A DNA stretch of 64,000 bases from Aphrophora alni. Taxonomy: Eukaryota > Arthropoda > Insecta > Hemiptera > Aphrophoridae. Numbering within the stretch: position 1 is the first letter of the stretch; each line of letters begins with the position of its first letter. Positions 23,310 to 36,086 of this stretch are shown piece by piece. The notes under the pieces are model-generated. The model made no database searches and was not told where the DNA came from. It saw only the letters and a list, made by a program, of their open reading frames with translations. The stretch is taken from contig OY740767.1 in assembly GCA_963513935.1 (NCBI GenBank), forward strand, positions 78,976,060 to 79,040,059, read 5' to 3'. The translations under genes and the position numbers were made by a program.

Positions 23310-23477
23310 ATGACAACGGAAGTTACTTTGAATACTAGTCAGTCAGACAGTCCACTCAGAGATAACAGGGAGCTAGTTTCAGTAAATGTAGAAGTTGGAG
23401 ATTTAAAATCTAGTGCAAAGTGTCTTTGTAGATCAAAATTTCTTGTCACCATTGTGATTTTTTTTCTTTTGGAATGA
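23310..23477 (+). CDS. possible exon with N-terminal polar region and membrane segment
   Basis: ATG at 23310 opens 55 codons to TGA. The first 40 residues are polar and acidic (TEVTLNTSQSDSPLRDNREL, then VSVNVEVGDLKSSAK). A CLCRSKFLVTIVIFFLLE stretch follows that looks like the start of a transmembrane helix. An acceptor-like tgtttctaaaag precedes it. The pattern suits the N-terminus of a membrane protein whose helix would continue in another exon, but no good donor is seen before the stop. Base composition is less AT-rich than the flanks. No family recognised. Confidence 0.3.
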   Translation: MTTEVTLNTSQSDSPLRDNRELVSVNVEVGDLKSSAKCLCRSKFLVTIVIFFLLE

Positions 23478-24603
23478 ACTTTATGTCTTTGAATAATGTC
23501 TTCTAGGAGGATACAAATCCTGCTTTCAACAATCAGACACAAAATTAAAATGTCACTAGGTACCTGTAAACCATTCTGTAAAAAATCTTCAAACTTATTA
23601 AAAAACATGTATTATTATTATTATTTAAGGAAAGTAATCGTATTGTTTTAGGAAGTGAACTTGTTAAAACAAAAACAAAAAACTATTTAATATAGGCCTA
23701 AGCTATAAAATCATTTATTTCTGTCAGGACATTTTCTCCGAACATATTTTCAGCTTAAAAATTATTTCCTTTAAATCAGTAGTAATTTCAATTGTTATTT
23801 ATTAACAATTCTTAATATTTGGTGTTCAATTAAAAATTAAGTTGTACTCACTTTAATGATTTTTTTTTTAAATTTATTTATAATCTTCTTTATTTTGTTA
23901 ATCGAAAATTACGCATATGAAGCAATCTATAAGAAAAAATATCATACATTTCGATAAGTCGGTTTTCTCTTCATTTTTACTTTGAATTTATTAGTCAGAA
24001 TATGTAATATACAAAATTGTAAAATAAAAAAGTTATTTGAATTAGTATATCTGGTTCTAGTTTTGTGCATCGTAAATATTAACTTCCCGGAAAGCTAACC
24101 CAACATTACCAATCTCAATAAAAAAAACATTATCTAAAGAAAATGTATACATATCTTAATACTAAAATTTTGGACTGAATTGTTATACTAAATATATATT
24201 AACCAAATTTGTAGAATTCAGTAAATTAAAATATGAGTTTCTTTTTTTTATATATAAATTGGGAGGCAAACACATAATAAATACGAGTATGCGGCTTTTG
24301 GCGTTTAGTCCCCTAATGTCTCAAATAGATAATTTGAAATAATCTAAAAATAAATTGTTGTTTTAAATTTGGACATAAATATCAATATTTTAATTTTAGA
24401 AATAATTAGTTTATAAAGTAAAATAGTTAAACGTAAATTTTTTATTCTATTGCTCTAGCTGTTTAAATTAACATTGTATATTGACTTTTTCAATGAGAGT
24501 ATTTTGGCTATACATACATGCATACATACATACATATATATATATAATATATATATATAATAATATATATATATAAAGTAATATAACAAATATAATCAAT
24601 ATA
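23478..24603. other. intergenic, microsatellite near the end
   Basis: Nothing gene-like. catacatacata and TA repeats at 24513-24575 abut the MITE. Confidence 0.5.
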
Positions 24604-24904
24604 TAATAAAAGAAAGTCTGGAATGTGCTTGCCGGTAAAACTCAAAAACGAATCCCGGTACAATCAAAGGGGGTATATGATATGATAGTCCTCTATTGCC
24701 CATCCGTGAAGAAGGTTTCCGTTTTGTCTCTAAGGGCGTCCATTGGAAGATAAAAGGGCTGAAATATTGTAAACGAAAGTGAACCTTGACCGCCTTAATT
24801 AATAACTCGTTGTCTACCAATATACCTTCAGATTTAATCTTTGATTGTACCGGGATTCGAATTTGAGTTTTACTGGCACGCACATTCCAGACATCCTTTT
24901 ATTA
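24604..24904. mobile_element. MITE, about 300 bp with 65-bp terminal inverted repeats
   Basis: Left end 24604-24672 and right end 24837-24904 are imperfect reverse complements (for example gtctggaatgtgc, gtaaaactcaaa, atcccggtacaatcaaag). The termini read taataaaag/cttttatta. No transposase is encoded. Its interior contains a 38-bp block that recurs, with one mismatch, at 24945-24982 in the heat-shock-type promoter next door. Confidence 0.65.
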
Positions 24905-24944
24905 TATAATATTGATTGATATTGATATTGATTATATCAAAGGG

Positions 24945-25129
24945 TCTCAAAGGGCGTCCATTGGAAGATAAAAGGGCTGAAACTTCCATCTTCTAAAAAT
25001 TTCTAGAAAGTTCAAGAACTTTCGGGATCATTAAACAATATTTCTGGAATATTGTTGACCATTCGAAGCCTCTGAAACGTTTTCGGCATACGTAGAATCT
25101 TCTCGAAGGATCTGAAGAAGATATATAAG
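24945..25129 (+). promoter_or_regulatory. heat-shock-type promoter (HSEs, CCAAT-type box, TATA)
   Basis: A distal heat-shock element at 25001-25023 has five contiguous, perfectly phased units: TTC, GAA, TTC, GAA, TTC at exact 5-bp spacing. A short TTCTGGAA lies at 25042-25049. A proximal element at 25095-25112 reads GAA, TTC, GAA and then ATC in phase. TATATAAG is at 25122-25129, only 10 bp from the proximal element, as in insect hsp70 promoters. A CCATTGG box is near 24958. The expected start is around 25153, and a GAGAGAG motif lies at 25187-25193. Heat shock factor trimers bind this array. No heat-shock protein frame follows; 129-bp tandem repeats begin at 25307. The promoter may be orphaned, captured, or drive a noncoding RNA. 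Confidence 0.75.
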
Positions 25130-25306
25130 GCGAGATTCAGGGCAGCCAAAAGTAGTATTTAAAGAGAAATCGTAGCATCAAGTTCTGAGAGAGCAAGGGT
25201 TTCTTCTTCACGTTGTAGAACGACAGAATCATAGTTTTTTTTTACAAAATTTTTTTAAGTATTTGCGTATACAAAATTGTTTATCTATTATTGTTTGTTG
25301 TTATGT

Positions 25307-25712
25307 ATTCGTCGAAAATTTCACAAAATCTGTTCCAATTTTGCAATTTGGTCTCAGTGATCGTCGAACAGTGTCGGAAGCTCCCCACGGTTTTTTATTG
25401 CTAAATTAAAGTTTATAAGCCGGTTTCTACGATAGCATTCGCGGATAATTTTGCAAAATTGATCTTAATTTTGCAATTAGGCCTCAGTTCTTGATAAACA
25501 TTCTCGAAAGCTACCCACGGATGTTTATTGCAAAAATAATGTTAATAAGTCAGAATTTTCGATAGTGTTCACGGAAAATTTGGCGATACCGGCTCCAATT
25601 TTGTAATATGGCCTTGGAAATCGATTAACATTTTCGAAAGGTACCCACAGGTGTTTGTTGCAAAATAATGTTAATAAGTCAGTATTTCCGATAGTGTTTA
25701 CGGAAAATTCAT
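25307..25712 (+). repeat. 129-130 bp tandem repeat, three copies plus a partial one
   Basis: Copies start at 25307, 25437, 25567 and 25696 (partial). Landmarks in each are ttcacggaaaattt, ccaattttgcaat, ctcgaaagctacccacgg and aatgttaataagtcag. Copies 2 and 3 are the most alike and copy 1 is diverged. No conserved open frame runs through them. They sit about 150 bp downstream of the predicted start of the heat-shock-type promoter. Confidence 0.8.
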
Positions 25713-25815
25713 TTATTCATGAATAACATATGTTAGAAGTCCCGGGTTAAACCGCTAGTAAATAATATCAAAAATAAATATAATAATAATAATAATAAAA
25801 ATAATAATTATTATT

Positions 25816-25859
<44 letters not shown>

Positions 25860-27087
25860 TGTTTTGTTATATCTAACATTGCAGGATTGTGTTGCGCTGC
25901 AGTCATGCTGGGTAAAATCAGTTTTCTTCATTTCAGTGGGTCATTTTAATTGAGATTTCTTGAATAAGTGTGTGAATTTTTAGTGAAAATATCCCTCACT
26001 GACCGACAATAGTCAAACCTACCTGGTTTCAAAATTATGCTTCGTTTTCAATAAAATGAATCTATAAAGGTCCGGGAATGTTCTGGCAGGCGACAATCTC
26101 CTACCATGTTAGACATGTCTTTGTGGTTGAGAATTGCCACACCTCAGTGAGAAAAGCTTTCTCTGAACGTGAGCACTTTCACCATTCTCAAAATTCTTCA
26201 AGAAAATAAATATTCTCCATTCAAAATATACCAAGTTCATAAAATATCAAAAGTACTCTGAAATCAAAATAAGTTAATTGATTACGGATTCAAACATTGT
26301 TGAGTGTATTATAACAGTACAAATCACATCAATAACTTATGCAACTTATGCAATAACTTATGCAGGTTAGGATAGTTAGCCTAAATTAACCAATAACAAC
26401 ATAACCTAAGTCAAATGAAAAATAGACGATTTGGATAATTAAGCATAGAACACAACGATCTACATTCATAAGTATTAATAGCGGACATTTATATACAACC
26501 TATTATTAATAAACCATCCATATTCATTCAATTGCAAAACAAATCATTCCTAAAGCAGACGTAAGATAGGCCTATCTCTAAATTGTAAACATTCGAAATT
26601 GAGACGCTGACACAAATTAACCACACCACTACACAACCATAACATCACATATCTTTATTTAAAATCATTTCATAAGATCCCAAACTTTATTTACAAGCAA
26701 ATCACTACTAATAAGGAACAGTGAGTTTGCAATGTTAAACACGAAAACGGCCTACGGCCATTCTCCAAAATATATGTAACCATATTTCGAAGTACTAAAT
26801 AGAACGATCAGACTGTAAATTACTCTAAGATACCACTACTTATAAATTATTTGTATGTAAAAACATCTGTTAGTTTTAATTGCAAACATTGTAAAATATT
26901 GAGGAAGAAGAAATAAGTTACTGATGTAGTCATTTAGTCAACCTTGTATTAAGATAGATCAGCTGATATGTATGTACGCGGTCTAAATCACCCTTAAATT
27001 AGTTAAATAATGTGTAATTAATAAACAAATTGATACAAAACAACAAATACGAATACAAGAAATGATTATTACAACTCCAAATTGCCA
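25713..27087. other. intergenic, one small exon-like block
   Basis: A TA tract spans 25822-25851. At 25861-25885 a good acceptor (atatctaacattgcag) leads to a GC-richer block containing ATGCTGG followed by gtaaaat, which could be a second exon of a transcript from the heat-shock-type promoter. Read through, its ATG gives only 14 codons. Nothing else is recognised. Confidence 0.35.
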
Positions 27088-27297
27088 ATGGCCAAGAAAA
27101 GAAGTAAAAAAACGGTACTATATGGTGCCGCGGAAGAACCCCAACAGTTTCAACAAACGATCTCACGGAAAATAGAAAAAAAATCACTCCGCAACACAAC
27201 GAGGCGCCATGTTTTAAAAGAAATGAGATACAAGAATAACATTGTGGAGACGAGACAGTACAGAAGCCAAATTAACATCCAAAGTTTTCTTTTATAA
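27088..27297 (+). CDS. hypothetical basic protein, 69 residues
   Basis: ATG at 27088 opens a frame to TAA at 27297. The product starts MAKKRSKKTVLYGAAEEPQQ and is highly basic (KKRSKK, RKIEKKSLRNTTRRH), so nuclear or RNA-binding if real. The GC-richer stretch (gtgccgcgg, gaggcgcc) could equally be a 5' exon or promoter of a minus-strand gene, since aaaacATGGCGCC is on the other strand. No domain recognised. Confidence 0.25.
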   Translation: MAKKRSKKTVLYGAAEEPQQFQQTISRKIEKKSLRNTTRRHVLKEMRYKNNIVETRQYRSQINIQSFLL

Positions 27298-30047
27298 TAT
27301 TTGTGTCTAAATTAGTGATAAGAGTCAGTGTGAACTGTACAGAGCATGGTATGCTCTGTTAATTAACTATTCTAAACATTTACCAAATTCAAAGGCCTGT
27401 ATCTACTTCAAAATTATCAATTCAACATTTCTTGTGAACTTTAATTAAATTTTTTTTAGAATTTTAATCATTTCAATTTATTTATGAGTTATAGTTGTAT
27501 AACACAACCATGCCAGCCGAGTGCCTACCCCGAGATCTAGCCTAATTAATATTGTATTCTTTGAGTCAATGTGTTCTGTTAAATTGAGCTAAGCCTAGAG
27601 GCCTATAATATTACAAACTTTATTACAAATTCCATGAACTCTAAAAGAGAGTCAAATCTTAACAAATTATGAATTAATATTGTATGTTAAAGTCTAATAA
27701 AATTAATGTTATTATGTTAATATAACATCATATCCTATTATTTATTAATGTTTGAACCTAGAAAGTAAGAAACTGAATTTAGTCTTTATTTATTTATTTT
27801 TTAATAACCATCCATATTCCAAATTAACCAATTAGCTTGAATTGAGTACAGCCAAGAGGTAATTCTGTTTCATTTAGAAAGTTATTCCAAATTTAAGAAG
27901 TTTTCAAAAAAAAAATAACTTGAAAGAATATATTATTTTATAATATATTATATTACATTATAGTAAAGAGATATTTATTATTATTATTCATTTATTATAG
28001 TATAATATTTACAAATGTAAATAAGCTAAATATTACTGTTCCGATAAAAATCCTAGGTGGATGATTGAGGTGTACACGCAATATCCCAAGAAAGTTCAAA
28101 TCTGGGGAAGGATATTTGGCACTTAAATAATTGGACCATATAAAATACTCTGTAATTTAACAGGCGATACCTTCCCCAAACTATTAGTTGGCCCAATAAT
28201 ACTACAAATTCAAAACATTTTGGTATCAACAAGGTGTGCATTTGCACAAAGAATGTTAGGTCGCAAGGTGACAATTGAATGCCTAGTTGTTTGCCACTCG
28301 ATTATTTTTGGGGGGTTTGTTAAACCTAGTGATATAAACGAAGTAACAAATCGTATAATTTCCAAATTTTGATACATATTTTTTATAGGTGTATGTTCTT
28401 ATACAATTTTCCAATTTAGTACAGGGAAAAACACGGATTTATAAATAAAAAACACTATTAACATATCATATAATTAATATTTCACATAAAGTATAATAAA
28501 AACTCACACACAAATTATATCTATATACATGTGAATGATATAGTATGCATAGAGTTTTATATTTTACATACGATTATCAGCTATTATATTGGTGGACACA
28601 AATAGTAAAATGGAGTGTGCTCTTTACATTTTGCTAGATAAAATAATTCAACATAATACGTAAACCGCATACCATGTACGCATTATATTCTCTAATCTAT
28701 TTTTGTTTTTAAAAAGGGATTTTTTTAAACATGTAATTTACAATTTCAAATAAAGTTAATAACATTAACTAAATTTAGTCATTGCAAACTAATACTTATT
28801 TATGTGAAGGGATATTCATAATCCAATATTTCCATAAACTACATATACAATTTTTTTATAAAAATAAAAGTTAAATTTTTATATTTTCCATAATGTAATA
28901 AAAACAAGTAGAATGATATCAACACACATGTCAATGACATAAATGTGCGAGTTGTAATATTCTGGAATTTTTTAAGATGTTATTTTTATCTTCACGGAGA
29001 TGACAGGAGAGCAAAACTAAACGGATTTAAAAACCAGACATTTAAAGTAACCAATACGTTAGGTTTATATTTCACGTTCTGATAACAGAGTCATTTAGTA
29101 TTATCAGTTATTTATTATTTTGGGTATAAAATTTCTAACATTCCTTATGTTTTGTATTTACCATATTTACAATATAAAAAACAACAAATCCTATTATAAA
29201 ACAACAACGAAAGTGAAAATCTACAATTTAATAAATGTTTACATTTTAATTAACAGAATTTCAGCATAATTATCATAATAAAATTGTAAACTAAATTTAA
29301 TAAAACGTATTAATTTTGTAATTTAATTATGGAACTATTTTCAACTGGCTATGATATAAATACCAACTAAAATAAATGTCAATTTTAGTTCAGAATGTAG
29401 TCAATTCAAAGGAATACTTTTTATATGAATGGATATAAATATTTAAATATTTACCACAAAATATTTAAAATTTATCGAACATCGCTAAAAGAAACAAAAA
29501 TGCCGAAATCGTAAACCCCCATACCATAATTTTGTACAGAAGTATTGTTCAATTTAATTTGTATTAAACGTAAAATACAAAGTTAAATATATGTCATACG
29601 TTGATATTTTCTCGCCACAATATAAATGACAAAGTATAAATAATATAAGAACTTTTTGTTATTTATCTCTTTAAAGCGTAACAGGAGAGAAAAAATATAA
29701 AAACTTATTAATGGATTTAAAAAAGTGACGTATAAAGTAACCAACACGTTACATTTATTGTTCGTGATTTAATACCGTAGATCAAATTCTTATAAAACTC
29801 AGATTGATTTATGGTTTCCATGTTTCTCTGAAAGAATAGTACGTATATAAAATAATAAATAGGAAATAAAATGCTCTTAAATAGAATATAACCTTTTACA
29901 ACAAATGAACCTCTTTATAATTAAATGACAAGGAATTTTTATTTTATCTTAGAGAAATCATTTGGTAATATTCCTAACCTTCAAAATTATTGTGGTTCTG
30001 AATGATTGATTTTGTGTAACTATTTAGAATATCCATAATATTGTATA
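27298..30047. other. intergenic, one unassigned transposon-like patch
   Basis: Mostly AT-rich. 28045-28330 has a denser, less AT-rich composition and a minus-strand frame with three stops (TTRHSIVTLRPNILCANAH, then SLGKVSPVKLQSILYGPII) that looks like a decayed coding sequence, but no family could be named. Confidence 0.35.
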
Positions 30048-30554
30048 CAGGGTGGTAATAAAGTCCGAAGACAGTTAAATATTTTAAAAAATAATGTAGA
30101 TAGAGCTACAATACTTGGAACAAAGTTACAGGGCATAAAACTCTATTTTAACACATATTCAGTGATCCAATAACTCTTCAGGGGGACGGCCCACAAGGAG
30201 TAAGAATAAAATCTTAAATGGAAACAATCCATCACTTTATTAATTTAACTAAAATTGCAAATTCAAGGAAGCTTTGAAGTGCTGCCATTTTTGACTCGGT
30301 TGTATTTTTGAGGTCGGGTTTGCGGCATTGTATTCTACTAATAAAGACCTTTAATTTGATGTGCATATCAACCTATGCTTCAATTTAAGATTTTCTTCCG
30401 ACTCCTTGTGGGCCGTCCCCCTGAAGAGTTATTGGATCACTGAATATGTGTTGAAATAGAGTTTTACGCCCTGTAACTTTTTTCCAAGTATAGTAGCTCT
30501 ATCTACATTATTTTTTAAAATATTTAACTGTCTTCGGACTTTATTACCACCCCG
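30048..30554. mobile_element. MITE, 507 bp with 169-bp terminal inverted repeats
   Basis: Left arm 30048-30216 and right arm 30386-30554 are near-identical reverse complements, running from cagggtggtaataaagtccg through gataccaat-free AT-rich sequence to gggggacggcccacaaggag. The centre is 169 bp. TA precedes the left end. The terminus resembles the end of the DDE relic at 18576, suggesting mobilisation by a Tc1/mariner-clan transposase. A minus-strand open frame here is only the repeat arm. Confidence 0.75.
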
Positions 30555-33500
30555 TTTAATATTTATAGAGTGGTTTAGTATAAAATATAAATATTTGCCT
30601 ACGAAATGTTTTACTAAATTATTTAATAACATTATATTTCACAAGATTTTACATTCATAGAAACTACTAAACCAAGTTATAGTTTAGGTTATAATAATTT
30701 AAATTACAAAATATTCAATTAATTCATACATGTTGATAACACATGCCAGCGAATTTAAAATCTAGTGAACATTTATTCCTGTGCCAGTTGTACATTTTAA
30801 AATCTTCGATACACTTACCATTTTATATTGCAGATTTTTACAAAAAGTTTGGATAATCGAAACATAAATACTGTAGTAGTAGTTTTGATTGTTTGTATAT
30901 ATGTGTTTTGATTCATGGATTTGTTTTATTTTAAGAGATACAATTTTTTAGATTATAGCATATAAAAATGAAATTATGTTCAATTAAAGACACTTATGGC
31001 TTTGTTATAACTATGACAAAATATATAGTACTTCTGTTACAATTATTAAAACCATTTTGTAAATTAAAACCATTTAATTAAAACCATTTCGTTACTTTCG
31101 ACGATTTCTCAAATATAATCATTCTTTTTAATGTACATGAAATTACACAATTTACATACGTAATCTTGTGTTGTCCTCATATGCTTAACAGGTCTAGATA
31201 TCACTACTATGACAAGAATGGCATAACTTACAGATTTTTAAGCTAGGATTACCAAAAATGCTATATAATATAAAATTATTATTAGTAATAGTGCTCGATA
31301 AGTATATTTGAAATTTAAAAAAAAACCCTAATTTAGTGGAAACCCATATTCCCTGTTTAATTTATATTTGTATGTTCTAACAGGCTAGAGCTAGTAGTAA
31401 CAGCAACATAATGAGGAAACATCATAAATTACAACTGAATAATCACCCATTCTCTCTAGTGATCAAATTTTTCAAAGAATAATTTAAATATCCTCTTAAA
31501 TTTCACCAGAATGAATCTTCTAATAAACTAATTGCTGTAATAAAATACTTAAATTTACTGTGATGAAACATTAGAAAAAATTAAATTGTACCTTCTATTT
31601 TACAGTCACTCTTGTCAACTTGATCCGACTTCCACGATATATAATTAATTGACATCGGTGTCTCTTTACCTGAGTATACATCTTTTCTTTATTTAAAAAA
31701 AAAAAAAAAACATGACATATTTCTCCACAAGAAAGATTATCTTTCTTGAGTCCTTAACAACCAAGATCACTTCTTTTGTGGATGAACGATAAAAGTTGTA
31801 CTAACTTATCCGATACACTTTTTTTAAATTTAAAATTCAGCAATTGAAAAACTCTGATATTTCCAATTATGTTTACCCTCTATTATTATGTGTTTTGTTT
31901 TTGAAACAATTGCCTTGAGTAATTCAGTTAGTTTTTACTGTCCATTTAAAGATTTTAGGTAAATAAACAAAATGAAACAGGCATTATGATATCTAAATTA
32001 ACTTATCCTTACCGATTAAATCTATTAAGAAATAAACCCCGAAACAAAGACTGGTTACATTTTTCTTAAAGATTGTAGTATACTCTAATGATACACTCAA
32101 TTACATAACAGAAAATAGTTAAATTAAATTTCATAAAACAAAGTTTAAATTTAAATGACAGTTTGTTGATAACATAAATTATTACAACAGAAAAGTTATT
32201 TTTAGGTTGTTATGAAGCAAAAAGATGAGTCGTTGCTACAGATATAAAATAAAAAGTTTCCGAAACTTTCATGATTAAAAGGCATATGTGTACTTTGCTG
32301 TTTCTATAGTCTGATTTATTCAGTGATGGAATATAAAATTGTATAAATACATTAAAAACCAAAACGTTGCTTATTTATTGACGTATTATGGGTACAAAAT
32401 GTTAACAAGTAATTATTTGAAATCACTGTAATTGCAATATGTTGAATTTACAATACTAAAAATCTTCTGTTTTTTCAATCTATTTTAAAACTAACAGTTA
32501 TTATCTTAATTATTTTCTTATTGAACTAGAAAAATGCTCTAATTATAAAACAAAATCAAAAATAGTTGTTTCTCCAATGTCTGAAAAATATTGATTTAAA
32601 ACGATACCAAAAAAGGGTCAAGAAGTTTGTCTGTCTGCCTATTTGTCTGTATACAAGATATTTCTTTTCGTCGAGTTCATCTTAAGGTAACATTCAAATT
32701 CCACTTTCATCGGCTACTAAAATCGATTCGCTTAAAGAAGATTACAAATTGATTATTAATTAAAATCCTCACATTAGACATAGGAGTTATTTGGTCCAGG
32801 TGAAATTAGTAATAGCTACTAAATATAGTACAATTAAACAACACTACATATATGGAATGAACGAATGTTTGCCATAATAGGTGTCTTCAACAATTTTATA
32901 CAACCTTTTGAGATTGTAAATCAACACCCGTTATCAAGATATACTAGAAGACGAAAAACGTGAAACGCCAACATATCCATGTTGGAAAATTAAACTACAA
33001 CTAGTAATCTATAGAAGGTAAACCAGGAATAAAGCAAGTCCTGAGTTGTCAAAATATCTAAGACTAATGACAAAAGTGAAAAGGAAAACCACAAATCACA
33101 GAAGTACACAACACAACGACTCGACTGGTAAAAGAAGGCCTGTAATTAATATTGGTTTTGTCCCAAGAATATGGTGACCAAACTGTTTAATGGTTTTATC
33201 AACCTTTTGCACCAAAAAGTTTAGCCTAACCTATTTTACCTACCAGTGGAGAATTAAGTGAAAAGGCAATTCGGCCCTTTTAATACCCAATTTATAGACG
33301 GAAACTATTTGAACGTAGTGTGCACTACTCTGGTTTAAAGTTATGCTATAATAATTAACAAAATATTTGAAAAAGGTAATATTTTTTGTTGAATGCATGT
33401 AAGATTTGCGTAATTTCCTAGACCATCGGGCATTCTATTGGTTAAAAACTACAATTGGTGGAATTGTACAAGTATCATGTAAAATGGGTTTGTGTTACTT

Positions 33501-35544
33501 ATTGGTTTTTAATTTTTGTATACAACTATATTGTCTATTGTGCGTAAATTGAATGTATAGAGCTGTATTCAATTCAATTGCTACAATACGATGCTACACG
33601 CAGCCAACCTGCATAATAATTGAAACAATTAATACAACAAAGAACAAATATTACCATACATTGGGCTATGTTGGTATCATGTGATTACAAGTGGTGGCAA
33701 ACGTCCAATTAAACCAAATCAATAATATGAACTATCCTGAATTATTAAGTTAATTATCTAAAATCCAATATATGTTCATAAAATATTAGTAATTTATGTT
33801 GGTAATTTCTCTTCTAATTAATACATCTTTTAACAAAATGCTTTTCTTACACACCCAAATAGCTTATATTCTATAATGAAAATTATATTCAATATGAAAA
33901 AAGTTAATTAAATCATAAACACCTAGTCAATTGAATTTATATACCAGTGTTGTCTCTAGGATTGTAGACTATAACTATGGAAAATGAAGGCGTTCTACTA
34001 ACGCTCCTTTAACATCTGGATGGATTTTGGAAAATCGATAGGCTAATTTAGGATCAATGTTTTTTGAATAAAATCACAGAATATTATATAGAACGATTAT
34101 TCTCGAATATGATAATCTCATTGATATTTCTGTATACATGCGATTCTGGTCACATATTATCGCATTTTATGAATAAGTAATTCAACATTACGTCATAGAT
34201 TACTTGAATAAGTCTAGGTAAACTCATTATATCGAGACAGATAGCATAAGTTTACTTAAATTATTAATAAACTTACATTAATCCTAGCAGATATAGTATG
34301 TTGACATCTTCTTAAAGTCTACGTAATATTGTATGGCCATAAGGACTATATGAAGTAATTTATACTAACCCTCATATCCAAACAAATGATTTTAACGAAA
34401 TGCAGTAGATAATAAAGATTGAAAACATTTAAAAACGTGAAATGAGTACGAACCTGGTGTGATTACACTTCCTTAAGACTAAAATAAAAATCCTGAACAA
34501 GGAGTAAGACATAATAAAAGGTCTATGAGAGACCTTTATCGAAAGTCTACTTGTATTGTCTTACAGTTCTTTCTAGGTTGTACTAAACCCTGAACTTGCT
34601 TTTTTCTGAAGAGGACCTAATGAAGATTGTGTGCGCGCATCTATGTATACGCTTTAACAGAAATTTTCCAAGACACTGTTAATTGTATTCACTAAATAAC
34701 GAAGGTGAAGGATTCCAGCCTGTTCTTATCCTTCATTGGCTTGAGAATAACTAATATGGTAACCTCTATCCAAGCAGCATGAAAACGTTGAGTGTGAAGG
34801 ATGGTGTTAAATAAGTTTTTTTTTTTTTAGAAAACTGAGCGCTATAAATGATAAATAGCGTCTGCTCCATTAGCTTTACTGGCCATGTTTGTGAAAACCA
34901 AAGTTAAGTTCTATAGAATTGTTTTATGTGTGGAGTGTTAGTAGGAAGAGTAGGATCTTTATATTTTGTTGTTTTCTATCAAATTGGTGAAAACTGGCTC
35001 AAAACGCCAGTGTGTTTGGTGTGTTTGTTAAAAACGCCATTTCCATGTTTTTTGGAAAAATTTATTTCATTTCTCTGCCAGGACCTCTAACTGTATATTA
35101 GGACCCATGAGTAACACATACATTTACGTGTAAAATATTTTACAAGTGATTATACGGTTTTCTCATCCAAATGTAGACTGGCCAATCCCGCTTTGAAGTG
35201 TTCTGTTCGATATTGAGTTAGTTTCATTTTAATTCGTCTGTACGTAGAAAATTGTATTTTGTACCTACTGTACCCTTTTAAGCCCTATTTTGTACCCTTT
35301 TAACTCATTTTGGCGTTTAATTAGAATAAGAATATGTTGCATGGTGGTTGAATTAACATTTAATCAGGACTACGACTTTCCTGTATAGATACCGCAACTT
35401 TAGAAACCCAATGGTCAATATTCTGAGAAGTAAGAACCTTAGAACCAAAAGTTGTTGGTACTCTTACAAGTAATAAAAGAATAACTGTATGAAAATTGAC
35501 AAAGTCATGAAATGAAAAAAATTTCCCTACACCAAACAAAAGCG
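30555..35544. other. intergenic, no gene supported
   Basis: AT-rich. Notable only are an A-run (31697-31710), a perfect 10-bp-arm hairpin caagaaagat/atctttcttg at 31728-31748, and a gtctgtctg-type dispersed repeat at 32620-32660. A good acceptor at 30833 opens a 25-codon hydrophobic frame that is too weak to call. Confidence 0.4.
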
Positions 35545-35613
35545 TTACAATATGTAAGATACGAGCTTCACGGAAGGCATTAAATATTTACAAAATGGAC
35601 TCTCACTTTCTTC
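35545..35613 (-). CDS. possible terminal exon, 22 codons
   Basis: On the minus strand a good acceptor (gtcgtactttgcag) is followed by GAAGAAAGTGAG and 22 open codons, EESESPFCKYLMPSVKLVSY and IL, then TAA. Composition is protein-like, but the frame is short and no poly(A) signal or partner exon was found. Confidence 0.22.
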   Translation of the reverse strand, partial: EESESPFCKYLMPSVKLVSYIL

Positions 35614-36086
35614 CTGCAAAGTACGACGCACTTTATCCATTATATATGTGAAGAATAGTTAGTAATATTTCACAGGCATCTTTTACGTGCTTTGTGGTAA
35701 TAATGAAATATGAAGCAGAATAACGAGAAATCTGTTTGTAGACGAGATATCATATGCAATGTTTAAATGAACAATATTTTCGAGTTATAGATAAATTCCT
35801 ATTTAATAGCATTATTTACGTGCAATTAATTAAAATTATAATTTTTTACCTTTCATTCCAAGATATTAGTTTTTATAGTTAAAAATATTTTTTAATAGTT
35901 ATATGTTTCCAAAACATGTGATAAGGTTAAGGGTATTCCTTAACCATTTTGGTTATTGCAACAACTTCATAACAATAACATAAAATACTTACGATTTGAG
36001 TGAAAAAAAGTGTCAAATGTTTTTGCACTGTTTACAAAATTAACAGTGATATCCTTTTTGCAGCAGTTTATTTTATTTTTTTTCAG

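Noticed and set aside
28045..28330. Decayed coding-like patch, possibly a transposase
   Set aside because: Frames on both strands are interrupted and no DDE, hAT or piggyBac motif could be identified.
30834..30911. Strong acceptor followed by 25 open codons ending in a hydrophobic stretch
   Set aside because: Short, AT-rich hydrophobic frame with no partner exon or poly(A) signal; plausible by chance.
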